64,000 nt of DNA from an uncultured Clostridia bacterium (GTDB taxonomy: Bacteria; Bacillota; Clostridia; TANB77; CAG-508): NCBI GenBank assembly GCA_934141475.1, contig CAKPCG010000005.1:1-64000 (forward strand), in the 5' to 3' direction. A program made the translations under genes and the position numbers. The notes beneath the pieces are model-generated. The model searched no databases. It was not told where the DNA came from and saw only the letters and a program-made list of their open reading frames with translations. This document shows positions 1-8,611 of the stretch, in pieces. Numbering within the stretch: position 1 is the first letter of the stretch; every line of letters starts with the position of its first letter.

Positions 1-547
1 CTCCAACAGATAAAATTTCATCTACTAATAAAATATCTGCATCCACATTTATTGCAACAGCAAAAGCAAGTCTCATAAACATTCCAGATGAATATGTTCT
101 AACAGGATTATCTATATAATCTTTTAACTCAGAAAAGTCAATAATTTGTTGTAATCTATCATCTATTTGTTTTTTAGTTAATCCAAATATTGAGGCATTG
201 AAATATATATTTTCTCTTCCAGAAAAATCAGGATGAAATCCTGCACCTAATTCTAGTAAAGATGTTAATTTTCCATTTGTTACAATTTGTCCTTTATTTG
301 GGTAAATTATTTTGGTCATTAACTTAAGTAAAGTAGATTTTCCACTACCATTTACTCCTATAAGAGCTACCGCTTCTCCTTTTTTTATATTTAGGTTAAT
401 TCCTTTTAAAACCTCTCTTACTTCTTTTCTATTTCTTTTCCAAAATAGTAGTTTTTCTTTTAAACTATTTGCTTTATCTAAATATACATTAAATGTTTTA
501 TATACGTCTTTTACTTCTATTGCATACTGTTCTTCGTTTTCTTTCAC
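1..547 (-). CDS. Polysaccharide ABC transporter ATP-binding protein (Wzt/TagH-like), 3' part outside window
   Basis: Nucleotide-binding subunit of an exporter for surface polysaccharide or teichoic-acid-like polymer. About 182 residues are present. They show the Walker A GVNGSGKST, the family-typical ELGAGFHPDFSGREN stretch after the Q-loop, the signature YSSGM and the Walker B ILLVDE. YSSGM in place of LSGGQ is typical of Wzt/TagH-type ATPases. The start is a GTG at 547, because a GGAGGA Shine-Dalgarno lies 8 bases upstream and no ATG fits. It follows the 1050-residue glycosyltransferase gene with almost no gap, so the two are probably one operon. The C-terminal third, which would show whether a carbohydrate-binding domain exists, is beyond the window edge. 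Confidence 0.9.
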   Translation of the reverse strand, partial: MKENEEQYAIEVKDVYKTFNVYLDKANSLKEKLLFWKRNRKEVREVLKGINLNIKKGEAVALIGVNGSGKSTLLKLMTKIIYPNKGQIVTNGKLTSLLELGAGFHPDFSGRENIYFNASIFGLTKKQIDDRLQQIIDFSELKDYIDNPVRTYSSGMFMRLAFAVAINVDADILLVDEILSVG

Positions 548-549
548 TA

Positions 550-3500
550 TTAATGTCCTCCTTTTATCTTATGGATTATTTTATATACAGCCCTTTTTAT
601 TTTTGCAAGAATCTTATAAATTCCTTTTCCTATTTTAAAAAATATTCCACGTCTTTCAAAAGATTCTCTCATTCTTCTTTTAAATGTTGTTCTATCATAC
701 AACAAATAATATATAAATCTTACTGGTTTACTGTGATGCTCTAAGTCTGGATTTCTATTATAGTCTAAATATCCATAATTGACTTCTTGACCTGATAAAT
801 TCCATCCTCCATAAGCAAGTTCTTGTAAAGTTCTTTGATTTTTATTTTTTAATTCCTTATTCCATTCTGATGTCATTTTTATAGGTTCTTTTAATCTTAC
901 ATCATCTTCAAAATATATTGCATTAAATATTGATTCGTCTATTTCAGACGCAGAATTTATATATGCCATTATTGGTAAAGAAGCATAATATTTCTCATAA
1001 TATAATTCTTTTATTTCTTCTCCAAATATATTTGTTATATCTTTTACAAAATCAATTGCTGCATTTTGCATAATACTTATTATCAACTCTTCTTGATAGT
1101 TTTTATTATATTTTTCAAATACTGGAGTTACTTCATTTCCTTTTATGTCATATCCAATACAAGATGGATCAAGAGCTGAAAGCATTGTTTCATAAGCAAA
1201 ACCTGTAACAGATGGTTTACCTGAGAAAAATGTTTCTATTTTAAAACCTGCTATATTTGCATGTCTAAAAGATTCATCATGATTTACATTCATAAAAAAT
1301 GTATCTATAGGTTTTTGGCATAAATTTGATAAATATAATTCTGGCCTTGCACTATAACCAATATCGAATGTAGCAGAATTATTTTCATAAAATTTCTCAA
1401 AATATTTTTTTAGTTTAGCTAAATTTTGGAAATGTTTTTGTTCATCATATAATTCATCTATAACAATTTTTATAAATTTGTTAAAATTCATTATATTTCC
1501 TATTTTTTTGTTAACATCTATACCACTTTTTTCTAGAATTTCTTCAGCATTTACATTCTCATTTATACAATCTTTTAAATATTTTAAAATATCTTTTGGT
1601 GTATGATTTGTAACATTTATACATTCTGGTAGTTTATAAAAATCTAGTTTATTCATTATTGTTATTGGCACTAATGCTTTACGCGAAATATAAAGATATT
1701 TCTCTTCTGGTACATTTGAATAATATTTTTTCATTATTTTATATGCTTCCATTGGTAAATATCCATCACGTGCCATAAATACCATATTAGTGTAGCCCTT
1801 ATTTTCAGTTTTTTCTAATAACCATTTTGATATTGCAAATGTATACATTCCAAGTATATAGTATCCAATTATATATGGATCAGCATTAAAATCTGTATTT
1901 TCGTTGAATGATACATATGGGTTATCAAAATATTTATTTGCTGTCATCGCAAGCATTGTTCTAATTCCTATAAAGTTCATTGAAGCAACATTATCTCTCC
2001 AAAATGGCATACTTTTTGTAAACATTTTTGCAAAACAATTAACTTTTGCACTATCTTGTGCAACATCTGTTGCTTTTGGTAAATGAATTGTCCTTATATT
2101 TAGCTTTCTTGGAACTTCTACATCAGAATGATAATTATCTCCAATATGTATTAATTCTCTGCTATTTATTTTTAAGTCATTTACAACATATTTAAATAAA
2201 TCTCCTCTTGCTTTAGTAAGCTTTATTTCTGAGGATAAATATAATTTTTCATTATCTACATACCCATTTTTTTCTAAAATTTGTTTAATTATTTCTTCTG
2301 GCAAATACATATCTGATGTAAATACAACTTTTTTACCCATTGCTAAAGCTAAAGAGTATAGTTCATATCCTATATTTCTTCTTTCACAAAATCTTATTTC
2401 ATATTCTACTTCTTTTCTTTTTAGCTTTTCTGCTGCTTCATGGCTTATATTGTATTCTTTTTCTAATGTATTATATATTTCGTCTAATGTTACATCTTGG
2501 CAGTTTTCTGTTTCAAGTCTTTCTCTTGTTAGCTCTTCAACATATACTCTTATTTTAGAAAAATCCATTCCAGAAACTCCCACATATTCTCTAAAATACT
2601 TATTTAAAAGTACAAATAAATCTGTTGGTCTGAAAAATGGTCTTTTGACTAAAGTATCAAAAATATCAAAACTTACATATTTAATGTCTTTACTACATAT
2701 TTCTAATTTTACATTTTCTAATGTAGGGTTCCATTTTGTAACTATGCTATATATATATTCTGAATTTTTTATTGTTTCATCACCTGGATAAAATTTCTTT
2801 ATTAATTTGTTTGCTTCTTCTTTATCCTTTGCAGGCATTTTTGATCTTTTAACATAGTTTTTTTGTTGATTTGCATATAAGCATTTCCATTTATTAAATT
2901 TAACTTTGTATTTTTCGTATATCTTAACTTCTTTTAAGAAATCTTCTATAAAATTAAATGAAGTTCTAATATCTGCTATATTTTTGTTAAATTTACTAAA
3001 TTTTAGGTCATCTACTGATGTTGATGTTGTATCATGTTTGCAATAATATACACAGTCATTCTCAACATTTGTAAGTCTTTTTGCATAATAAAATAATACT
3101 GTTGAAAAAGCAAAATCTTCTGTCATAAGTAGATGTGTTGTTATTTTTGTGTAATGTTTTAATGCTTTTTTCCATATTTCCATTTTATAAATTTTGTTCC
3201 AAATAATATGCCAGTCAAAAGATAATCCCTCTTGCTCAAAATATTCGTCTAAACAATCTTCTCCAACTAAGTTTAAGTGTTTTGCATTAAATAAATTGTA
3301 TATTTCTCTTCTTCCATCATCATATTCTAGAACCATGTTTCCCATTGCTATATCTGAATTGTTTTCTTGAATATTATTCATTAATGTTCTATAGTAATCT
3401 ATAGAAACATAGTCATCACTATCTAAAAATGTAATATATTCTCCTGTTGCTATGCTAGAGCCTGTTATTCTAGCCTGAAATAACCCTCTATTTACTTCAT

Positions 3501-3702
3501 GTTTTATATATTTTATTCTTTCGTCCAATTTTTCATATTTTTCTGCAATTTCTTCACAATTTCCCTTAGAGCAGTCATCTACAATTATAACTTCTATATT
3601 TTTGTAAGATTGTTCTAAAAGTCTATTTAAACATTTTTCCATATATTTTTCTGAATTGTATACTGGTACAATTATAGATAGTTTTTTTGCCTCACTTTTC
3701 AT
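550..3702 (-). CDS. Glycosyltransferase family 2 fused to HAD-like hydrolase (COG5610 type)
   Basis: Large multidomain surface-glycan enzyme of about 1050 residues. Residues 8-250 are a GT-A glycosyltransferase: LSIIVPVYNSE opening, IIVDDCS, and the DXD-like LDSDD. Around residues 355-570 is a HAD-like domain with the nucleophile motif FDIFDTLV and a late HIGDNYHSDV motif. The C-terminal half (FNADPYIIGYY, MARDGYLPMEAY, YISRKA) is the conserved part of COG5610 proteins whose role I do not know. The start is the ATG at 3702, preceded by AAGGAGC; an upstream in-frame ATG adds 18 residues but has no ribosome site. It sits between a near-paralogue and the export ATPase, which suggests it builds or modifies the exported polymer. 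The nature of the sugar cannot be read from the sequence. Confidence 0.85.
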   Translation of the reverse strand: MKSEAKKLSIIVPVYNSEKYMEKCLNRLLEQSYKNIEVIIVDDCSKGNCEEIAEKYEKLDERIKYIKHEVNRGLFQARITGSSIATGEYITFLDSDDYVSIDYYRTLMNNIQENNSDIAMGNMVLEYDDGRREIYNLFNAKHLNLVGEDCLDEYFEQEGLSFDWHIIWNKIYKMEIWKKALKHYTKITTHLLMTEDFAFSTVLFYYAKRLTNVENDCVYYCKHDTTSTSVDDLKFSKFNKNIADIRTSFNFIEDFLKEVKIYEKYKVKFNKWKCLYANQQKNYVKRSKMPAKDKEEANKLIKKFYPGDETIKNSEYIYSIVTKWNPTLENVKLEICSKDIKYVSFDIFDTLVKRPFFRPTDLFVLLNKYFREYVGVSGMDFSKIRVYVEELTRERLETENCQDVTLDEIYNTLEKEYNISHEAAEKLKRKEVEYEIRFCERRNIGYELYSLALAMGKKVVFTSDMYLPEEIIKQILEKNGYVDNEKLYLSSEIKLTKARGDLFKYVVNDLKINSRELIHIGDNYHSDVEVPRKLNIRTIHLPKATDVAQDSAKVNCFAKMFTKSMPFWRDNVASMNFIGIRTMLAMTANKYFDNPYVSFNENTDFNADPYIIGYYILGMYTFAISKWLLEKTENKGYTNMVFMARDGYLPMEAYKIMKKYYSNVPEEKYLYISRKALVPITIMNKLDFYKLPECINVTNHTPKDILKYLKDCINENVNAEEILEKSGIDVNKKIGNIMNFNKFIKIVIDELYDEQKHFQNLAKLKKYFEKFYENNSATFDIGYSARPELYLSNLCQKPIDTFFMNVNHDESFRHANIAGFKIETFFSGKPSVTGFAYETMLSALDPSCIGYDIKGNEVTPVFEKYNKNYQEELIISIMQNAAIDFVKDITNIFGEEIKELYYEKYYASLPIMAYINSASEIDESIFNAIYFEDDVRLKEPIKMTSEWNKELKNKNQRTLQELAYGGWNLSGQEVNYGYLDYNRNPDLEHHSKPVRFIYYLLYDRTTFKRRMRESFERRGIFFKIGKGIYKILAKIKRAVYKIIHKIKGGH

Positions 3703-3757
3703 TTTGTGCTCCTTCCTTGTTTTCCATATCTTATCTTTTATTTTAATACTTGTCAAG

Positions 3758-6718
3758 TTAATTTTTTCTTCCTAAAAATTCGTCAATTTTTTCAAAAGCC
3801 TTCCATTTTTTGCTATTATATATTTCGTTTAATTTACTTTCTTTTTCATTTATAATTTTATCTTTTTCTTCTTGTATTTTATTAATTTTATTATTTAAAT
3901 CTTCAATTTCTTTTTGTAAATTTTTAGTTAATTCTATATTAAATAATTCTGTTGTTCTTTTTTGATTTTTAGCATTTAATTCATTATTCCATTCCTCAAT
4001 TGCAGGTATTTTTTCACCCAAGCCTACTGAATCTTCGAAATATATTCCATAAAAAATTTCTTGGTCAATTTGTTTGGGCGAATTTATATACATCTCGTGT
4101 GGTAATGATATGTAGTACTTTTGATAATACAATTCATTAATATCGTCTTTAAAAATACTTACTATATCTTTGATAAATTCAATTGCCTTATTTTGCATTG
4201 CATCAAAAACAAATCTTTCTTGATAAAATTCCTTTCTTTCTTCAAATAATGGAATTACATTTTCATTTTCGTCAAAATCATAACCAATGCAAGATAAATC
4301 TGCAGTTGACATCAAACTTTCTCTAACAACTCCTGTAATTGCAGGTCTATTTTCGAAATATGTTTTTAGATTAAATCCTCCTAATTTAGAATTTTGCAAA
4401 GCCTCTTCATTACTTATATTTAAAAAATATGTGTCTATCTGCTTATCACATAATTTTGTTAAATATAATTCTGGTTTGGCACTATAGCCAATATCAAAAG
4501 CAGATGTTTTTTGGCTGAATTTTTTACTAAAATATTGTTTTAAGTTTTTCTTTATTTTTGTATGTTTTTCTTTATCATAAAATTTATCTATTATTAAATT
4601 TATATAATTATTAAATTCTGTTTTGCTTTCAAATTTTTTGTCACAATCTATATCATTTAATTTACATTCTTCTTCTAAATTTTCTAAATTAGATAATATA
4701 TTTTTAATATATTTTAATATTGTTTTTGGTGTGTATTTATAAATATCTATTAATTCAGAAAGTTTAAAAAAGTCCATTCTATTATTTATCGTTATAGGAA
4801 TTATTGCTCTTCTTGAAATATATAAATATTTTTCTTCTGGTGCATCTATATAGCATTTTTTTAATATTTCATATGCTTTCATTATCCAATATCCATCTCT
4901 TGCAAAGAAAACAATATTGTCATAATTTTCTTTTATTAAATCTTTTATAAGCCAATTTGTTACTCCAAATAAGTGCATTCCAAGTGCATAATATCCTATT
5001 AAATTTGGATCTGCATTAAAATCTGTTTGGTTATTAAATGTTTTATATGGGTTGTCAAAATACTTATTTGCAACTAATGCAAGCATTACTCTAATTCCTA
5101 AAAAATTTAATCCATTTTGTGTATCTTGCCACATTGGTATATTTTTTGTAAATACCATACCTAAGGCATTTGTTATATTTTCGTTTAAAAAAACATCTGA
5201 TGCTTTAGGTAAAAACATGGCATTTATTTTTTGTTTTTTAGCTTGTTCATAATCTGAATAATAGTTATCTCCTATATGTACAATTTTATTACCTTCTATT
5301 TTTAAGTCATCTAAAGCATACTTATATATATCTCCTGTAAATTTTGTTAATTTTATTTCTGATGATAAATAGATTTTTTCTAGATTATATCCATTTTTTT
5401 CAACTATTTTTTTTATTGTATCTATAGGTAAATACATGTCTGATATGCAAATCACTTTTTTGTTTAAATATTTTGCTAAGTCATAGATTTCTTTTGCTGT
5501 TTTTCTTTTAGTACAAAATCTGATTTCTAATTCTTGTTCTTTTGCTTTTAATTTTTTTATTATTTCTTCATCTATTTTTGTTATATTTTTTATTTCTTCA
5601 TAAATTTGGTCTAAAGTTATATCTTGTATATTAGGCTTATTACATAATTTTGTTCTTGCACTTCTTTCCGCTTCTACTCTAATTTTAGAAAAATCCATTC
5701 CGGTTTCTATATTTGACAATTCTCTAAACTCTTTATTTAAAAATGTAAATAAATCTATAGGACTCCAAAATGGTCTTAAAACAAGAGTGTCGAAAATATC
5801 AAAACTTACAATTTGAGTATTTGGAGACATAATCTCTTTTTTTAAATTTTCTAAATTATCATTCCATGCTGTTTTTACAACTTGTAATATATCTTTTTTT
5901 AGTTCTGTTTCGTTTTTTAAATATATTTCTTTAAATTCTGAAAAATCTATATTTATATTATTTTTATTTAAAAATTCTTCTATATAATTAAAATTCTGTT
6001 CTGTATTTAAATATAAATTCTCATTAGTATCTAAATTTTTATTTGATAATAGCTTTCTTGTTGCTTCAAACACATTTTGTTCAAAGCTGTAAAATATCAT
6101 CTCATTTTCTACTACATTTATTTTACTTGCATAGTAAAACATAATAGTAAAAAAATAGAAGTTTTGTATATAATTATTTATTTTATAAATCTCATTTACT
6201 GCCTTAAAAAATAACTCTTTTGTATATATTTTATTACTATAAATATTCCACAAAAATGACACTGTAGACAATTTAAAATATTCATCTAAAACATTTTTTC
6301 CGTTCAATTCCTTTAGGGAAGCTTCGCTGAAATTAAGGTAAGCTTTTCCTCCATCTAGGTAATTTAAAATAGCATTACTAATTACAATATCTGAATTTTT
6401 TTCTGAAGCTTTTGCACACATAGTTCTGTAGTAATCAATAGTTAAAGTGTCTTCACTGTTTAATATAGATATGTAAAAACCTGTTATTAGATTTTCATTT
6501 TTCTTTATTGTGGCAAAAATATTTTTCTCTGTTATAATGTAGTTTATATTTAAGTTATTATATTTTGGTTTTAGATTATTTATATTGTCTTCATTTTCTT
6601 TTTTGTATAAAAACATTATTTCTATGTCTTTTATATAGCTTTGTTTAGATATATTTTCCAAACATTTTTCTATATTATTATTTGCAATAATAATAAGAGT
6701 TATTTTTTTATATTCCAT
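3758..6718 (-). CDS. Paralogue of the GT2-HAD protein with a degenerate glycosyltransferase domain
   Basis: 986 residues, co-linear with its downstream neighbour. The N-terminal GT2 fold is recognisable (ITLIIIANNN, YISILNSEDTLTIDYYRTM), but the acidic residues are eroded: the neighbour's VDDCS is replaced by FLYKKEN and LDSDD by LNSED. Transferase activity is therefore doubtful. The HAD part keeps FDIFDTLV and HIGDNYYSD. The C-terminal COG5610 block is intact (FFARDGYWIMKAY, YISRRA). The last 70 residues form a lysine/glutamate-rich coiled coil absent from the paralogue. The start at 6718 is chosen for the AGGAGG 6 bases upstream; an ATG 16 codons earlier has none. The pair probably arose by tandem duplication, this copy keeping the HAD and C-terminal roles. 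Confidence 0.8.
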   Translation of the reverse strand: MEYKKITLIIIANNNIEKCLENISKQSYIKDIEIMFLYKKENEDNINNLKPKYNNLNINYIITEKNIFATIKKNENLITGFYISILNSEDTLTIDYYRTMCAKASEKNSDIVISNAILNYLDGGKAYLNFSEASLKELNGKNVLDEYFKLSTVSFLWNIYSNKIYTKELFFKAVNEIYKINNYIQNFYFFTIMFYYASKINVVENEMIFYSFEQNVFEATRKLLSNKNLDTNENLYLNTEQNFNYIEEFLNKNNINIDFSEFKEIYLKNETELKKDILQVVKTAWNDNLENLKKEIMSPNTQIVSFDIFDTLVLRPFWSPIDLFTFLNKEFRELSNIETGMDFSKIRVEAERSARTKLCNKPNIQDITLDQIYEEIKNITKIDEEIIKKLKAKEQELEIRFCTKRKTAKEIYDLAKYLNKKVICISDMYLPIDTIKKIVEKNGYNLEKIYLSSEIKLTKFTGDIYKYALDDLKIEGNKIVHIGDNYYSDYEQAKKQKINAMFLPKASDVFLNENITNALGMVFTKNIPMWQDTQNGLNFLGIRVMLALVANKYFDNPYKTFNNQTDFNADPNLIGYYALGMHLFGVTNWLIKDLIKENYDNIVFFARDGYWIMKAYEILKKCYIDAPEEKYLYISRRAIIPITINNRMDFFKLSELIDIYKYTPKTILKYIKNILSNLENLEEECKLNDIDCDKKFESKTEFNNYINLIIDKFYDKEKHTKIKKNLKQYFSKKFSQKTSAFDIGYSAKPELYLTKLCDKQIDTYFLNISNEEALQNSKLGGFNLKTYFENRPAITGVVRESLMSTADLSCIGYDFDENENVIPLFEERKEFYQERFVFDAMQNKAIEFIKDIVSIFKDDINELYYQKYYISLPHEMYINSPKQIDQEIFYGIYFEDSVGLGEKIPAIEEWNNELNAKNQKRTTELFNIELTKNLQKEIEDLNNKINKIQEEKDKIINEKESKLNEIYNSKKWKAFEKIDEFLGRKN

Positions 6719-6860
6719 GGTTTCCTCCTGGTTTGGCTTTGTTTTTTTGCTTTTCTTTAAAGCCATTTATTTTTATGTATTTTTTTATTGTTTGAGTTCT
6801 TTTAGATTCTTTTTTTGCAAGAGTATTCTATCATATAGTATAAAATATTTCAATTAAGTT

Positions 6861-7406
6861 TTATATTTCTACTTTTATATTTTTTCTTGCATTTTCATCT
6901 TCTATTCTAAATAATGATTCACTTTCAAACCCAAACATTTTTGCAATTATATTATATGGAACTATACTTATTTTTGTATTATAGTTTGTTACATCAACAT
7001 TGTATATTCTTCTTGCTGCTTGTAGCTGACTTTCTATTTTTTCTAAATTTTTTTGTAAATTTAAAAAATGTTCGCTAGCTTTTAAATCTGGGTAATTTTC
7101 AGCAACTGCAATAATACTGTTTATTTGTTCATTTAATTCTTGGCTAACTTTTAAGTCTTTTGTGTTATTGTACGCAGTTCTTAATTTAGTAATATTTTCA
7201 AAAACCTCTTTTTCGTGTTTCATATATCCTTTTACTGTTTCAATTAAATTAGGTATAAGGTCAAATCTTTGCTGGCAATATACATCAATACCAGATTTAG
7301 ATTGTTTAACCTTCATTTTTAAAGTTACTAAAGTGTTATATTGAATAAATGTTAGTAACATTAATAAAAGTATAACCCCTATTCCGACTCCTATTCCAAT
7401 ACTCAT
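6861..7406 (-). CDS. LemA family protein
   Basis: 181 residues with one N-terminal membrane helix (residues 3-25, glycine/isoleucine-rich) and a long helical domain outside the membrane. Family marks are QRFDLIPNLIETVKGYMKHE and the C-terminal YNTKISIVPYNIIAKMFGF. LemA proteins are membrane-anchored helical proteins of poorly known function, often linked to surface stress or protease systems. GGAGG stands 7 bases before the ATG. It lies 18 bases after a DUF3137 gene, a pairing known from other Firmicutes, so the two likely act together. Confidence 0.93.
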   Translation of the reverse strand: MSIGIGVGIGVILLLMLLTFIQYNTLVTLKMKVKQSKSGIDVYCQQRFDLIPNLIETVKGYMKHEKEVFENITKLRTAYNNTKDLKVSQELNEQINSIIAVAENYPDLKASEHFLNLQKNLEKIESQLQAARRIYNVDVTNYNTKISIVPYNIIAKMFGFESESLFRIEDENARKNIKVEI

Positions 7407-7424
7407 TTTTTAATCCTCCATTTT

Positions 7425-8399
7425 TTAGTTATATTGTGTTTCGTTTAATAAATTTATTATTTTATCTGATATTTTAAATGTAAAATCTACCATTTTGTAA
7501 TATCTATATAAAGTATCTCTATCTAACGAAAATTTTTTTAGTTTTGCTGTTTCAAACATTTCTCCACACCAAAATCTGATATAAATATAATTTTCTTTTA
7601 TTGTTAATTCATAAGGAATTTCTAATTCATTGTAAAATTGTATTAAATCTTGCATAATGTCTGCTGTTAGCAATTGCATAGCTATTATTTTGTCTGAAGC
7701 ATATACGTCAAATATTTTTTCAAATTCTGGGGAGTCTAGTTGTATTCTTAGTTTGTCAAATGGTAATTTCCAAGAAAATAATCTATTGAAAAAATTTTGG
7801 TCTTTTATATCATTTCTTATATATAGTAATGTATTAAATGGCTTTGGTGTTTCCATTTTGGCAAATAAGCCACTAAATATTGTTGAATATTTTACATTTC
7901 CATCACTGTCTGTATGTTCAGATTCTGTTAACACTTCTGACATTTCAAATTTACAATTATTTTTTAATGTTCCTTTTATTAAATCTTCTGCGTTATATCT
8001 ATCGTATCTTTCAAACTCTGCTTCTTTATATTCCATTGATAATACTCCGTCTTTTGGTGTATATTCAAGCTGTTCTCCAAATGATTTTATCATTGCTCTT
8101 ATTATTCTTGTTTTAAAATCCATTGTGTATTTTTCTATTTTTGATTTTCCACCTCTGGTTATTATTACAGTATATACTATTATTGACATAATAAATATAA
8201 ATTCTACATTTCCTATTGCTATTTCGTCTGTTAATTTATATACTCCATAATTTAGTATTACGTTTATTAATAGAATTAATAGTAACATAAATTTATTTCG
8301 TCTATTTTCTTCTTGTGCGTCTTTTCTTGATTTTTCCATATCATCTGAATTTTCGCTTACTACTTTTTTGTAAAATTGATTGAATTTTTCTTCTGTCAT
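7425..8399 (-). CDS. DUF3137 family membrane protein
   Basis: 324 residues. A soluble N-terminal helix (TEEKFNQFYKKVV) is followed by two membrane helices (about residues 38-57 and 64-84) and a cytoplasmic domain with the DUF3137 pattern (GDYxxE-like region YKEAEFERYDRYNAEDLI, then SGLFAKMETPKPF). No enzymatic motif is visible. The start at 8399 has GGAGAA upstream; an upstream in-frame ATG would add 30 residues without a ribosome site. It is transcribed ahead of lemA. DUF3137-LemA gene pairs recur in bacteria; function unknown. Confidence 0.85.
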   Translation of the reverse strand: MTEEKFNQFYKKVVSENSDDMEKSRKDAQEENRRNKFMLLLILLINVILNYGVYKLTDEIAIGNVEFIFIMSIIVYTVIITRGGKSKIEKYTMDFKTRIIRAMIKSFGEQLEYTPKDGVLSMEYKEAEFERYDRYNAEDLIKGTLKNNCKFEMSEVLTESEHTDSDGNVKYSTIFSGLFAKMETPKPFNTLLYIRNDIKDQNFFNRLFSWKLPFDKLRIQLDSPEFEKIFDVYASDKIIAMQLLTADIMQDLIQFYNELEIPYELTIKENYIYIRFWCGEMFETAKLKKFSLDRDTLYRYYKMVDFTFKISDKIINLLNETQYN

Positions 8400-8528
8400 T
8401 GTAAATTTTTCTCCTTTTATTGGTATTTTGTTGATTGTGTTGTTTTTGTTTTGCGTTTTTATTATAGCATATGGTATTTTATTGTTCAATATTTATTGGT
8501 TTCTTTTTTGGGGTGATTTGGAGGTAGT

Positions 8529-8557
8529 AAAAATGGGACTTTGAAAGTCCCATTTTT
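8529..8557 (-). terminator. Rho-independent terminator after the GLUG gene
   Basis: Perfect hairpin with AAAATGGGACTTT / AAAGTCCCATTTT arms and a T-tract on the minus strand. It closes the transcript of the gene ending at 8612 and insulates the DUF3137-lemA unit. Confidence 0.85.
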
Positions 8558-8611
8558 GGTTTTTGTAATTTGAGTTGTATGTTTTGGCTTTTTGATGTAG
8601 TTTGGAATTTT

